NCBI GenBank assembly: GCA_024803745.1
Contig: JANJXV010000004.1
Coordinates: 57,145,858-57,209,857 of the forward strand
Length of the DNA: 64,000 bases
DNA from: Megascapheus bottae
Taxonomy: Eukaryota > Chordata > Mammalia > Rodentia > Geomyidae
Direction of reading: 5' to 3'
The notes under the pieces were generated by a model. The model saw only the letters and a list, made by a program, of their open reading frames with translations. It was not told where the DNA came from and made no database searches. The translations under genes were made by a program, and so were the position numbers. How positions within the stretch are numbered: position 1 is the first letter of the stretch; the number at the start of each line of letters is the position of its first letter. Below, in pieces: positions 1-11,492 of the stretch.

Positions 1-270
1 GTGTATATATACCAATTTTTCTTCATCCATTCATCCCTTAAGGGGCATCAGGGCTGATTCCAAAACTTATTTATGACAAATAGTGCTGCAATGAACATGA
101 TTGTGCAGGTAGATTTACCATATTCTAGTTTGTAATCTTTTGGATAAATGCCCAGGAGTAGAATTGCTAGCTCATAGGGTTTTGAGGAACCTCAATACTA
201 CTTTCTAGAGTGATTATACTAGTTCATATTCCCACCAATAGTGTATTGGGATTCCCTTTTGCCCACATCT
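1..270 (-). mobile_element. L1 ORF2 fragment (3' part)
   Basis: The reverse strand reads like the C-terminal third of L1 ORF2. On the plus strand the usual landmarks appear in order: a 'pattern of rising hills' such as ccattcatcccttaaggggc, then tagtgctgcaatgaacatg, then ttggataaatgcccagga. The fragment runs off the window start and is cut at about 270 by another L1 tail. Confidence 0.85.
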
Positions 271-282
271 ACAAAGTAAGGG

Positions 283-480
283 ACTTTTTAAAAATTAAAA
301 CTTTATTAACATTGAGTGTTTGCATCATATTTCAAATGTCATGTTCTACAAACAAGTATTCAAGAAAAGAAATCTCTATATGCAATCACATACATTTAAG
401 AAGGTAATTAAAACTAAGCTAAGTCTTTGTATGTCAGAGATACACATTGATCTATATAATATAATATAATATATCAATAT
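283..480 (-). mobile_element. L1 3' UTR tail, 5'-truncated
   Basis: A T-rich start (poly(A) on the minus strand) is followed by about 200 bases closely similar to 61001-61200, where the same sequence forms the 3' end of a longer minus-strand L1. Only the 3' UTR was inserted here. Confidence 0.7.
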
Positions 481-793
481 ATATCTATGGAATATATATC
501 CTGTCATAAACCTGTATGTCTATATAGATGTATTTATATCTCTAAATTCATGTCAATGACCCAATGACCTGGAGTACCTGAGTATTGAATCATCGTCCAG
601 AGCAAGGGACTTCTGATGGAAACTTATTTTTATTTAAGGACTGGTGGCAGAGAATAAATGTCATGCCCTTCCAGCCATTTTGTATTCCTTCACTCAAGAT
701 TAAAAATAACACTTGAATTGAATGTGGCGGCCATTGTTTTGCCATGAGGCTATGTCCGCATTCCAGAGTACATCTTTAGTTCACAGTCTTTCC
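481..793. other. AT-rich unique stretch
   Basis: Starts with an AT-rich run of TATA-like steps, then ordinary unique sequence. I see no gene or repeat. Confidence 0.5.
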
Positions 794-1031
794 TGGCCTG
801 GGAGGTTTTTTATTTTTTTTTATTGTCAGGATAATGTATAGAGGGGTTAAAGTTACATTCATCAGGAGGTAATAAGTGCATTACTTCTATAACATTGATA
901 TCCCTTCTCATGTTTTTGTTCCCATTTCTCTCCCCCGAGTCCTTCCCAATCATCTTGTTTTCCCCCTTCCCTTTCCTATTTCAAATAAACAAACAAATAA
1001 ATGTATATACGATGTACCATGGCCTGGGAGG
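794..1031 (-). mobile_element. L1 3' UTR insertion with target-site duplication
   Basis: A short minus-strand L1 tail (806-1019) begins with a T-run and carries the 'gtatagaggggtta' 3' UTR signature seen at 24123, 30752 and 32587. It is bounded by a perfect 12-base direct repeat, TGGCCTGGGAGG, at 794-805 and 1020-1031. About 214 bases were inserted, so it is heavily 5'-truncated. Confidence 0.85.
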
Positions 1032-2523
1032 ATTATTAGATGAGTTACCTATTAGCAAAATGGATATCTCAGTTAAAGAGAACATTCTATTTTTTTAATC
1101 ATGCCTGTGATCTTAGGTGTTATTGTATGTTTTTGAACTAGTTGAACATTACCATTACCATCTAGGATTTTAAATAGATTCTTCAGTTTTCCTATCACCA
1201 TTTCCAAACGTGTTCATAAAAAATGTCTTTTTATCACTAAACATGAAAACTTTTAGTAGTTTTCATGAATGCAGTGGGTTTTGATCAGTGTCACTTGGTT
1301 GTTTTTGAGAACGAATACTACATATAAAGTAGGCATGGCTCTAATTCTGATCCCTAAGTGCCCATTATATCATGATTTGCTTCTCTATAACTGATTTTTC
1401 TCCTGTAAGATCAGGATGATCTTTTTCTGGGTGAGTGAGAAGCCTTTACTGTCATTCAATGTGGAGGCCTGCACATGTGCTGTCTCATGCTCAAGTGATT
1501 GCCTCCATCGAGTTAGCTGGAAGGAATGAGACATGGAAGCAGCTCATGCCACTTGCACTCACATTCTGTGACTTGATCTCATCACAGAGCCATTGATAAC
1601 ACAGAGGATTTGTACAATGATGATTATCTGTGTGCTCAGGCAGAAGAAAAGAATAATTATGGAATTTAATGAAAATTGAGCAGCTTAAAGTACTAGGTAT
1701 AGCAACAAAAACCAAAATGCTATTATTATTGTGAGTTCTCAGATTAGTGAATGCTGTGCTCTGAAAAATATTCATTTATTTACTTGTTTAGTTATAGCTA
1801 TGCATTTCTGAAACATTTAGTATGTGCCATTTATTATGCTCTCTTTGGCAATTGAAATAGAGATGATTTTGATTTTTTCTTTTCTGGCAACAAAAGGAGG
1901 AAAAAAACAAATTTGAAAATAGATATGTGTTACATTGCATCATAAAATATAATTGAAAGCAGAAGTCATATGAAACCTTTATTTCTTTGGCATCAGTCTA
2001 ATACTTCTTCCAGATCTTTTTTTCTGACTCCATGGAGTTCTAACTGAGCAGAACTCTGAACAGACATATCTGTTTGCTAACAGTGTATTTATTTGATCAA
2101 GAAACAAGTGCGCCTGAAACTCATTAATAAATATGAATCATCTTTCCCAATATGTTCCCTAAAAGGAGTTGGGTTATAAAAGAATATATTTTTTGTTATG
2201 GATTTTTGGCAAAATTCATTGACCACTTCATCTAGTGCTGTGTAGACAAGACCTTTAGTTCTTGTGGTAATAGATCTTATGGGACCAATTTTATTTTATC
2301 CAGTGAAGCACATTTCTCTGCTCTGAATAGGATCTGATTTTCATTAGATGGACTGGGTACAGGGTTATTTAGTGAAAGCAATGTCCAGAAGCTCTGACTT
2401 ACTTTAAATTTTATTTTGTCTCATCCACTTGCATCTGAATAATGCCTCAGTCTAAAAACATGCTGGAAGTCCATTTGGGAAATTTCCATGAACATTTGTT
2501 AGCTCTCTACAGGATGTGAATAA
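1032..2523. other. Unique intergenic or intronic sequence
   Basis: No gene, SINE or L1 is recognisable. The longest open frame (1491-1775, minus strand, 94 codons) has no domain or signal I recognise. Confidence 0.55.
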
Positions 2524-2713
2524 AGCTGGACACTGATGTCTCACACCTGTAATATCAGCTACTTAAGGGGCTAAGATCTGAGGATCATTGTTGAGAATCA
2601 TCTAAACCTGAGAAACTCTTATCTCCAATTAACCATAAAAATGCCAGAAATGGAGGTGTAGCTCAAGTGATAGAGCTAGAGCATCCGCCTTGAGTGAAAG
2701 GAAACTCAAGCTT
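2524..2713 (+). mobile_element. Class B SINE (7SL-like head plus tRNA-like tail)
   Basis: The head reads ctcacacctgtaat...agctac...gatctgaggatc as in B1/Alu elements. The tail reads gtagctcaagtgatagagc...gaaactcaagc, a degraded tRNA-like module. The usual A-rich tail has been replaced by the adjoining purine tract. Confidence 0.85.
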
Positions 2714-2845
2714 TGGGGGAGGGAGGAATGAGGGAGAGGAGAGGAGAGAAGAGGAGAAGGGAGGGGAGGTCAGGAGGGGAGAGAGGAGGAGAGGGGAGGG
2801 CAGGAGGGGAGAGGGGAGGAGAGGGGAGGAGAGGAAAAGGAGAAT
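2714..2845. repeat. GA-rich purine tract
   Basis: About 130 bases of nearly pure purines (gggagg and gagga units) directly follow the SINE tail, and probably expanded from its A-rich end. Confidence 0.85.
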
Positions 2846-4361
2846 AAGTGAATTAGAGAAATGAAGTGAAAGGAAGGAAAGAAATGTATCAGCTTAGAGG
2901 AGGAAAGTAAGTGGGAAAATAAGATAAGCCACCTAAAGAATATTTTAATTAGCCACAATGGAGCTAGCACAGTATTTCATTTTAGGTTTACAACACCTTG
3001 AAGCAACTAGAAATATTTGGGGGGATGGACAACATTAATTTTTATTTTTTCCTAATGAAAACCACTATATAACACATCTGTTGGTGGTTAACCTATCTAA
3101 AAGACTGAAAATATTGTATGTTTAAGGAGCATAATTTTGGGTTCTCTTATGCTTCATGAATTCTTCTCTGGAAAGAAAAACTTTAAGAACGGAGCTTCCA
3201 GAGTTACTTATGAGAACTTTAAGCAATATCCTAAGAAACATAAAATAAAATTCGGACAATCTTTGTAGATCCTCGAGGAAACCCAACAACCTAAGGAGTA
3301 CACAGAGTACATGGCCTGTCTCTGGGCCTGAACAACGTGTAAAGAAGGACAGAAGTTAGTATGAACTCATTGAACTTTGACAGGTCTCAATTTCATATCG
3401 TGAACTTTCTCTTCTCATGCAAAGTTATAATTTTCTTTGCTGAACTTACAGGGACTGGGGCTGGGGAGAAAGGTGCACAAATGAGGGATGGGAGTGTGTG
3501 GTGACTTGGGTTGTCTTTCCTGGAAAGACTGGCTTGTTAATGCAGCAGAGAAGAATCTAAAAGTAATTCCTAGAACTCCTGGGCTGTTGCCTCCACTGCT
3601 GGGTAAATCATCATTGTGTTGCCTTCTTCCACTAAAGACTTTGGACTTTGGAGGATCTCTTCTCGGGAACCAGATATATGTTGGGTCTTACTTCTGGCTA
3701 TTAGACTCTTCCAAATAATTGATAATTTAAAATTATAAAGATGTGAAGAACCACATTTAAGTATTTGATATAATTAGTCTGAGTTTGAAACTGCCCATGC
3801 ATATTAAATTTTTTTCCCTTGCAATTAATGCTGCAAAGAGATAGAGATATCGCTGTATTAACCAAGGTCCTAGCGAACTGTTACATGAAACAACTGAGAT
3901 GAACCACAATGGCTGCTTATTAGAGCCAGTAGACTTTCTCCTGTGTTTTGGATTATTTTATGGTTTCATTGGTTTACCATCAACCAGTGATTTACAACAT
4001 AAAATATAGTGTATGTTTTACGTAGGCATAATAATAAAATCTAACATGGAGAGGTCAATGAAAATATCCAAACTGTATCTCTTCCTAACCTTTTGCTAGC
4101 CTATAACCCCAGTTTGTTAAGGCTGACCATACCTGCCCATTTAAATGATATGGTTTATACAAATACACTTTGTGAATGATGATGGAATGAGCCCCTGTGC
4201 ACTGATAGTTTCAGTGATCTAACCCGGCATCTTTGCATTAGACTGTTGTCTACTGGATCTGAAGTTGGGAACGCTTAAGAAAGTTAGCATCAAACAAAAA
4301 TTCATCAGCAATAAACTGGGAACTTATTGTTTACTTTGTTAAAGGGATTATCATAGTTTTC
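2846..4361. other. Unique sequence
   Basis: I see nothing recognisable. A 76-codon open frame at 3488-3718 starts in a G-rich patch and has no identifiable domain. Confidence 0.5.
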
Positions 4362-4452
4362 ATTTTGTCTGAGACTGGGACTCAAACTTGGTATGTGATG
4401 CTTTCACTCATTGGCTGGCCCTCTACCAACTGAGCTATATCTCCAACCCCCA
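4362..4452 (-). mobile_element. ID-like SINE remnant
   Basis: On the minus strand it reads gggttggagatatagctcag (A-box-like) followed by a B-box-like tttgagtcccag, ending in an A-poor tail. It is a single tRNA-Ala-type unit without the right half. Confidence 0.7.
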
Positions 4453-5743
4453 TAATTTTCTTTAGTGTTCCAACTTAGGTTTTACGAAGGATCAGATTTA
4501 CTCAGAAAAATGTGATACCCTAGGATCTCTATTCTGTAAGGAATACCTGTACAGCATTCCTTGAGAATCTTAATGCTTTTTACATAAACAATTTTAGATT
4601 CACAAATGAATTTATTGTCAATATATTTTTCTCAGGCTGGAGGCCCTAGGAAGATCCCTAGAGGCATCAGGGGATTCCAAGATGGCACTAGACTAGAAAA
4701 AGGGGAAACAACTTGGATATGGTTCAACTGTTTTTTCCATCTGAAAAATGACCTGCCTGGCAGGTAGACTATATCTCACATTCTCTCTCATCCTAAAAAC
4801 TTACTTTTTGTTCATTGTCATATTTTACTTGTTTGGTTTTTTTGTATCAGTTGATCACCTCATGCTCAGGATCAATATTTATGGTGTTTTTAAATGCCCA
4901 TAATACTTTTCATTATCCTATTACATTCCTTGATGGCCTGTAAAGAGTTACTGATTTTTAGTTTTTGTCTCAGAACATGTTAGGAAAGGCTGGTTACTAA
5001 ATGATTTAGAGGCAAATGCTAATGGCAAAGGAGGATCATGCAGGATTGAGTGGTAAGTAGGAGTTAGGTTGGAGGTTTCCATGAAATGCACTCGAGACTT
5101 GAATGGTGGGAGGGAGGAGAAGCAGAGATACTATTTAAAGTTTCTTTCTTTTCTGCATTAGAAATCTGCACAGATGCCAAACCTGTATTATTCCTAGTCT
5201 TACTTAGAAAAAGCTCGTGGATTCTTTTCCAAACTGTTCAAAGATAAAGATTATAGGAACAAATCTCCTAGAAGTTGAATCTACCTGATTCCAAGTGCCA
5301 GCTTGTTCCAACTGTCCAGGCCATAACTCTGGTTGATGTCAGATTGAAGAAAGGAGCATGTACAAGGTTCTGTATTTTTCCTAATCTTACGGGGTCTCCT
5401 GGGCCTCACTGAAGCCCAATTCAAAGAGGTCTTAGAGGCTAAGACTCCAAGACTGGCTTGAGTATGGAATCCTTTGAAGTATCTTATGAATTATTCCGTT
5501 GTTTCTACTCTATGGAGAAGACTGACTTTTTACAAAGTGGAAGTTAAGAAGGAGGTCTATTGGAAACAGAGTCACAGCCAGCCTACCTTTTCTCTAGAGA
5601 GCAGGTGTGGGAACTGTCATCTGAATCTGTATTAATTGTTGAGCTGATTAATAAGTTTCATAACACTGAAGAATGTTGTTCTAAAGTAAAATGAATTGTT
5701 TGCCCTTTTAAACCCTTTTAAGAATATTCTCTAGATAGGATCC
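4453..5743. other. Unique sequence
   Basis: No repeat or gene is recognised. Short direct words only. Confidence 0.5.
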
Positions 5744-5781
5744 CTTTTATTTTTATTTATTTTATTTTTATTTATTTATTT
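5744..5781. repeat. (TTTA)n at a SINE tail
   Basis: A run of TTTA and TTTTA units is the reverse complement of the A-rich tail of the following minus-strand SINE. Confidence 0.8.
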
Positions 5782-5967
5782 TGCCAGTCCTGGGCTTGGG
5801 CCCAGGGCCTGAGCACTGTCCCTGGATTTTTCTCAAGGTTAGAACTCTACCACTTGAGCCTCAGCACCACTTCTGGCTTTTTCTAAGTATGTGGTACCAA
5901 GGAATCAAACCCGGGTCTTCATGCATGCTAGGCAAGCACTCTACCACTAGGCCAAACTCCCAGCCCT
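5782..5967 (-). mobile_element. Class A SINE (ID-like plus tRNA-like right half)
   Basis: The minus strand starts with the ID-like unit (tagtggtagagtgcttgcct, then gggtttgattcc) and continues with the right unit ending in gccccaggactggc. TTTATTT words on both sides look like a decayed target-site duplication. Confidence 0.9.
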
Positions 5968-6314
5968 TGTTTATTTATTTTTATAAGACACTAAAATTAT
6001 TGAAAAAGGTTACAAGTCAAGTCAAGGAATGAACTTAAGGAGCACTTACACATTATTTTCTGCCTCCTTCTTTTATTCCTGTCTTTTCTGAGGGTAAGAC
6101 TTCTCTGAAGTACTTGGTGATTGATTCACCCAATGACTCTTCCCTGTCACTCATGCCCTGGCCATCATGCCTTTGTTCTGTGCTCTGTTCTATCCACCCC
6201 TCCTTAACACACAATTGGAACAATGGATGCTTCCAAAGGGCTCCATAGGAGAAGAGCTAATTTGGTGAAGTTATCTCAGGATAAAGGGTCACAATGTTCT
6301 AAAGTAAGGGGGTT
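5968..6314. other. Unique sequence
   Basis: No feature recognised. Confidence 0.5.
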
Positions 6315-6321
6315 AGAAAAC

Positions 6322-6567
6322 TTTTTTTGGGGGGGTGTCAGTCCTAGGGCTTGAACTCAGGCCTGGAACTGTCCTTTTCAAGGCTAGTGCTCTACCACTT
6401 TGAGCCACTGTGCCACTTCTGGTTTTCTGGTGAAAATTGGTTTTTCTGGTGATTAATTGGAGATAAGAGTCTCACAGACTTTTCTGCTGGGGATGGCTTT
6501 GAATTGCAATCCTCAGATCTCAGCCTCTGAGTAGCTAGGATTATAGGCATGAACCACTGGTGCCTAG
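6322..6567 (-). mobile_element. Class B SINE in a target-site cluster
   Basis: The minus strand has the B1-like head (cctagctactcagaggctgag) and the tRNA-like tail. A short internal duplication (ttttctggtga) lies at the junction. It sits between AGAAAAC copies at 6315 and 6569. Confidence 0.9.
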
Positions 6568-6577
6568 AAGAAAACAT

Positions 6578-6770
6578 TTTTTTTTGCTAGTCCTGGGGCT
6601 TGAACTCAGGGCCTGAGCACTGTCCTTGAGGTTTCTCAGGGCTGGAGCTCTACCACTTGAACCACAGAACCACTCCTGGCTTTTTTCAATGTATGCAGTA
6701 CCAAGGAATTGAACCCATATCTTTGAGCATGCTAGGCAAGCACTCTACCACCAGGACACTCTCTTGGTCC
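6578..6770 (-). mobile_element. Class A SINE in a target-site cluster
   Basis: Full-length ID-like plus right-half dimer on the minus strand. Its A-tail (T-run, 6577-6585) follows the AGAAAACATTTT copy at 6569-6580. Confidence 0.9.
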
Positions 6771-6797
6771 TATTTGTTTTCTTTTCCTTTCTTTCTT

Positions 6798-6894
6798 TTT
6801 GTTTTGTCATGAGACTTGAATCTGGGCCTGGATGCTGTCCCTGAGCTCTTTAGCTCAAGGCTACTGCCCTACCCCTTCAGCAATAGCACCACTC
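6798..6894 (-). mobile_element. Class B SINE, right half only
   Basis: Only the tRNA-like tail is present (cttgagccacag-type end degraded to ccttcagcaatagcac; middle ctgagctctttagctcaagg). The 7SL-like head is missing, and the fragment stops exactly at the next AGAAAACA copy (6895). Confidence 0.75.
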
Positions 6895-6908
6895 AGAAAA
6901 CATTTTTT

Positions 6909-7290
6909 ATTTATTTATTTATTTATTTTTAGCATACAAGGCATTACTTTTATTGATTCTCATTCAGATTCTTTTTAAAATTTTTCCATATATTTTTTAT
7001 TGTAATTAATAGAATGGTTACAGTATATTCACCAGATAGAGGGTTCATTACTTCATATACATTGATACCCTTTCTCATGTCTTGGTTCCAATTTACCTCC
7101 CCCCACCCTTGCCCCTCATTTGTTTTTCCCCCTTCCTATCCGATTTCAAATGACCAAATACGCATATATCCAATATATCAGATAACAAGGTGAAATACTG
7201 TAACATTATGAGATAACCAAGGGACAGCAAAAGAGATGAGAGATAACACAGTACATTAAGGACAACAATTACTCTTATATGGCTTTTGTC
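6909..7290 (-). mobile_element. L1 3' UTR with extra 3' sequence
   Basis: The L1 3' UTR runs from about 6985 to 7290 in minus orientation (attgtaattaatagaatgg ... gataaccaagggacagcaaa). Between the L1 tail and the outer target-site copy lie about 70 further bases (6909-6980), ending in a TTTA-rich run. This looks like a 3' transduced segment with its own tail. AGAAAACATTTTTTA copies flank it at 6895-6909 and 7291-7305. Confidence 0.8.
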
Positions 7291-7304
7291 AGAAAACATT
7301 TTTT

Positions 7305-7473
7305 AGAGAACCAAATAATTAACATTTTAGCCTCTGTGGCCAGTGATCTCTGTTATAGCTACTAAACTCTGTCATGGTTTGAGAAAGTGCATATGTACAA
7401 AATTGTATTCCATGTTCATGGACATTTTATTAGCTTCTGAAACCCATATTGGAAAAATAGAATGGCTTTACTC
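7305..7473. other. Unique sequence between insertions
   Basis: Ordinary unique sequence; nothing recognised. Confidence 0.5.
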
Positions 7474-7706
7474 AAAAAAGGATGTGGGAGGCGCCAAGAG
7501 TTTGGCCTAGTGGTAGAGTGCTTGCTTAGCATGCACAAAGACCCAGGTTCAATTCCTCTGTACCACATACATAGGAAAGCCAGTATTGCTGCTGTGGATC
7601 AAGTGGTAGAGCTCTAGCCTTGAGAAAACCCAAGAATAGTGCTCAGGACAGTGCTCAGGCCCTGGGTTCAAGCTACAGGACTGGCAAAAAAAAAAGGATG
7701 TGGGAG
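7474..7706 (+). mobile_element. Class A SINE with perfect 17-base duplication
   Basis: The element (7491-7689) is bounded by AAAAAAGGATGTGGGAG at 7474-7490 and 7690-7706. Both tRNA-like units are readable: tagtggtagagtgcttgc ... ggttcaattcc, then caagtggtagagc ... gggttcaagc. The perfect duplication suggests a fairly young insertion. The unit aggacagtgctc is partly duplicated inside the right half. Confidence 0.95.
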
Positions 7707-7937
7707 ATGATAGAGGTGTAGCAAATTATCAAGCTGGGGAAACTCACTAAGATAAATAGACACATTTCCTTGTTAGCAGATAGTGGGAAGCTTCTTCCGG
7801 CAACCTCCTATTCTCATAATAAGGAAACTGCCTCCCTTTACCTAGAAGGACATTCATCTTGCTCTTGAATATGAGTAAAGCTTGGCAAGCTGAATCAGCT
7901 TGAGCTCTTAATGAGTTTTGATGTGTTTTATGTATTT

Positions 7938-8145
7938 TTTTGGCCAGGGCATGGACATTATGCTCTTGCTTGATTTTACGCTGAATGCTGGTACATCTTG
8001 AGCCATATCTTCACTTCCAGTTTTGGCTGGTAAATTGGAGACAGGAGTCTCATGGACTTTTTGGACTAGGCTGGCTTCCAACTGAAACCCTACGATCTCA
8101 GGCACCAGAGTATCTAGGTTTACAGGGGTGAGCCACTAGTGTCAA
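7938..8145 (-). mobile_element. Diverged class B SINE
   Basis: The minus strand keeps the B1-like block (gagatcgtagg...ctagatactctgg) and the tRNA-like tail, but it is much more diverged than its neighbours. Confidence 0.75.
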
Positions 8146-8400
8146 CTATGAGTCCAATCTTGTATTTGAATTCACTCTCCCCAACATTCACTCTCTGAGG
8201 TATTTTTTGGTATATGAGATCATCTGAATGACTAATTAGTGTTTCAGTGTAGTAAAAATATTGAATGACCAAATGTAGCAGGGAAATGATGCGAATCCAT
8301 GACATCCCCAGTACAACATTTCTGCAGAAAAGGAAACAAGGGCAGAAAGATGTCTTAACTTGTATCATCTGAGCTTTCAGCAACCTATGGATCACGACAT

Positions 8401-8483
8401 TTCTCTCTCTCTGCCCCCGATTTCTTTTCTTTTTCACCTTTCTTTTTTCTTTTCTTTTTCTCTTTTTCTCTCTCTTTTTCTTT
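8401..8483. repeat. Pyrimidine-rich tract
   Basis: TTTTC and CT units continue into the T-rich (A-tail) end of the next SINE. Confidence 0.85.
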
Positions 8484-8670
8484 TTGCCAGTCCTGGGGCT
8501 TCGACTAAGGATCTGGGCACTGTCCTTGAGCTTTCTCAAGGCTAGCACTGTGCCACTTGAGCCACAGTACCACTTCTAGCTTTTGCTGTGATATGTGGTA
8601 CTGAGGAATTGAACCCAGGGCTTTGTGCATGCTAGGCAAGCACTCCATCACTAGGCCACACTCTCAGTCA
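8484..8670 (-). mobile_element. Class A SINE
   Basis: A minus-strand dimer: the right half reads gccagtcctggggc ... cttgagccacag on the plus strand, and the ID-like half ends in aggcaagcactccatcacta. Confidence 0.9.
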
Positions 8671-9610
8671 CATGACACTTCTTTCTACCTTTCCTTTTAT
8701 CCATTTCTTTCTTTTCTTCCTTGCTTCTTGTTTCCTTTTTGAATGTGCTTTCTCCATTAAGCACTTACATACTCAGAGCCAGTATCTGAAATAGGCCTTT
8801 AAGTCTATGTACAAAAGCTGCTGTTTTTATCTCTTCACTCATACAAAATCTGCTATGTTGCATTGTTCTATATTTGCATATAAAAAGAACATTTCAACTG
8901 TCAACAATCATTTCCTAGTGAGAGACTCATTGTTTTGGGGTCCTGGTACTAGCTGGAACATGGCTTCTAAGAAGAGAGGGAAGCCTCTCTGTATGAGGCA
9001 GAAAAGGAAATCTGTGGACAGCTGGAGGTTACAGAACAAAGGGCTGTGGGATAGGGGTGCATTAGTGAGCCACAGCCCTTGAAATCCTCAGGGAATTAAC
9101 AAACTCTCACATCAGTTTTCAAGGATGAATTTCTTTGAATGAAGTTGAAAAGAGGCTGAGTTTCTAATGGGTTAGTGGGGTAAAACGAAGACATTCTTTT
9201 ATTTCTTAATTTTAAATACAGAATTGGAAATGATCTGGAGGCAGCAAGCACTAGTTGAGTTTTAGACACCCTGGGGAAGTTTGGAGTAGAATGGATCAGG
9301 ACACTGAAGGCCTAGGATATCAATTTACAGACTTGTGAGGATCGGGAAAACCTGAGGCGACAGCACCTGGAGTACACTAGTCAATCTGCCTGATGTCATA
9401 TGGGTGACTCCTAAAATAATCACACTGGAACTCTGCACTAGCATAATAGGCTTGAATATGATAAGGAGAGGCACTAAGGCAAGTTAGCAAAGGGGGACCA
9501 CTCTGACCATTGAGATCCTGGGGATAGGGTTGAGGTGACAAGAGCAGTGTAGCTTTTGGGCACTGGGATTTCTGGATTGTGACTCTATTTGCCTGCAAAC
9601 CTCTTTCTCT
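8671..9610. other. Unique sequence
   Basis: No repeat recognised. A 91-codon open frame (8807-9082, plus strand) has no recognisable domain. Confidence 0.5.
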
Positions 9611-9825
9611 CTGTATGTGGATATATATTTTTTTCTATTGCCAGTACTGGGGCTTGAAGTCAGGGCCTGGGCACTGTTCTTGGACACTTTTTGCTCAAGG
9701 CCACTTGAGCCACAGAACTACTTCCGACTTTTTCTGAGTATGTGGTACTTAGGAATTGAACCCAAGCCTTTGTTCATGCTAAGCTAGTATTCTACCACTA
9801 GATTCCTGGCCCTGTATGTGGATAT
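9611..9825 (-). mobile_element. Class A SINE with 14-base duplication
   Basis: The minus-strand dimer at 9625-9811 is bounded by CTGTATGTGGATAT at 9611-9624 and 9812-9825. Confidence 0.95.
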
Positions 9826-10063
9826 TTCTATGTCTTTTTGTGTTTTTCTCTGTCAGTGTCTGTTTGCCTGTCTTTGTGTCTATTTCTCTTTCTCTCATAC
9901 ATCCACCAAAACAACTCAACCTGGAGGAAGTATGTTGACTGCTGTTTACATTGAGCAGAGGAGACAACTCTTTCGGATCCTCCCCTGTCCCATTTATCCC
10001 TTAAACCAAACTTTAAGTACCTTGTTCAAATATTTCTCTTTGCCAGTTAGAAACAAAGTCCTA
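9826..10063. other. Unique sequence
   Basis: Nothing recognised. Confidence 0.45.
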
Positions 10064-10284
10064 ATCCAGGCACTGGTGGCTCATACCTGTAATTCTAGCT
10101 ACTCAGGAGGATCACAGTTCAATACCAACCCAGGCACAAAAGTCTATGAGACTCTTATTTCCAATCAACCACCAGAAAACTGGAAGTGGCTCTGTGGTTT
10201 ATAGTGATAGAAAGCTAGCACTGAAGTGAACTCTGTTCAGGCCCAAGATTCAAGCACCTCCCGCCACTGCCCCCCCCCAAAAGG
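10064..10284 (+). mobile_element. Class B SINE
   Basis: The B1-like head (ggctcatacctgtaattcta) lacks part of the gaggctgagatct block. The tRNA-like tail is degraded. It ends in a C-run and a short A-run. Confidence 0.85.
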
Positions 10285-11492
10285 TATAGTCCTGAAAAAA
10301 AAATCACACTTGAGAAATTCTGCTTTTGCTGAGTATTACACTGTATAGTTCAATGGCCAATGTTAGGATGGCAGAATATAAGGGACAAGCACTAGTAGCA
10401 AAATATTTATGATTCATGGCATTTTGTGCATTTTAAACATTGCAACTCATCACATACAAAAACAGCATTATGATCTTAATTTTACAAATGGAAAGAGCAA
10501 GCCTACTTGTACAAACTAAGGCAAAGAGAGATTAGAAAACACATTTTAGGAGACATGGCTAGTGACAGTCAAGAATTTATATACATATATGCATCAGAAC
10601 TCAGAAAGCCTTGTCTGAATACCCAAAGGCGGTGAAGTGATGTGAGGAGGTAAACCAGAAAGAACATGATGTACTGAAGGACAAAGTCTCTCATGGCATA
10701 AATAGTTTTTGGTTGTTGTGATGGTCCTGTGGTGGTGGGTGGAGAAAGGAAGGTTGAAGGGAGCCAGGAAAAAGATAAATGGAAAGGGCTAAACCTGAGA
10801 GAGGAGAGAGAGAGGAAAGTAGAAGCAGTAGAGAACAAAAGATTGGAATAGGGTGACTTCTTTGTTCCCTTAGAGAACACAAGAGAGGTGGAAAGAAATA
10901 AGAAAAGAATCAGCTTTGGAACAAGAGATATTAATAGTGATCTAAGATGAATTCCCTGCTGTATTCATCTGAGCAAAATAAATTCAATAGGATGTCATAA
11001 CTAAAGTTCAACCAAAATAGTATGAATGGGCTGGAACTGGTTTGAAGAAACAAAACAGTCTAGGAGAGATTCTTTATTTTTCTGCCTTTAAAAAAGCTGC
11101 AGATAAATGTGCTTCTGATCAGAGAGGAAGCAAGAAGAGGGCACTGGGCCAAACACATGTAAGCAGGTGCTGCACAACCTCTCCACACAGTTCCACTTGT
11201 GGGTGACCTTGGCATTTAATGGAAAATGTGTGTTTCTGTGTGTGTGTGTGTGTGTGCACTGAGAGGAAGATGAGACCTCCCAGCTTATCTGGATTTGATA
11301 TTGAGGTGACATTTGAACACATCCCTTGGACGGTGTCAGGAGGGGCAATTCCCTATTCATGTCTCATTCTTCCCTCTACCTCCACCCGAACTTACACCTA
11401 CTTATCTGTTGGAAGAATGAGGCGGCTGACCACCATAATTTGTGATGCTGAAATGTTTTCTAAAAGCAGGAAACCAGTTTGTCTTCTGGCTC
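10285..11492. other. Unique sequence with a short (TG)n
   Basis: Mostly unique. A (TG)n run lies at about 11236-11256. The bases at 10465-10535 faintly resemble a MIR core (aattttacaaatgg ... ggcaaagagag), but this is too weak to call. Confidence 0.5.

Noticed and set aside
7500..7690. tRNA genes suggested by A-box and B-box words
   Set aside because: The words belong to SINEs; there is no complete cloverleaf, and A-tails and target-site duplications are present.
8120..8548. 142-codon minus-strand frame
   Set aside because: It runs through a pyrimidine tract and a SINE; the Lys/Arg-rich part is low complexity.
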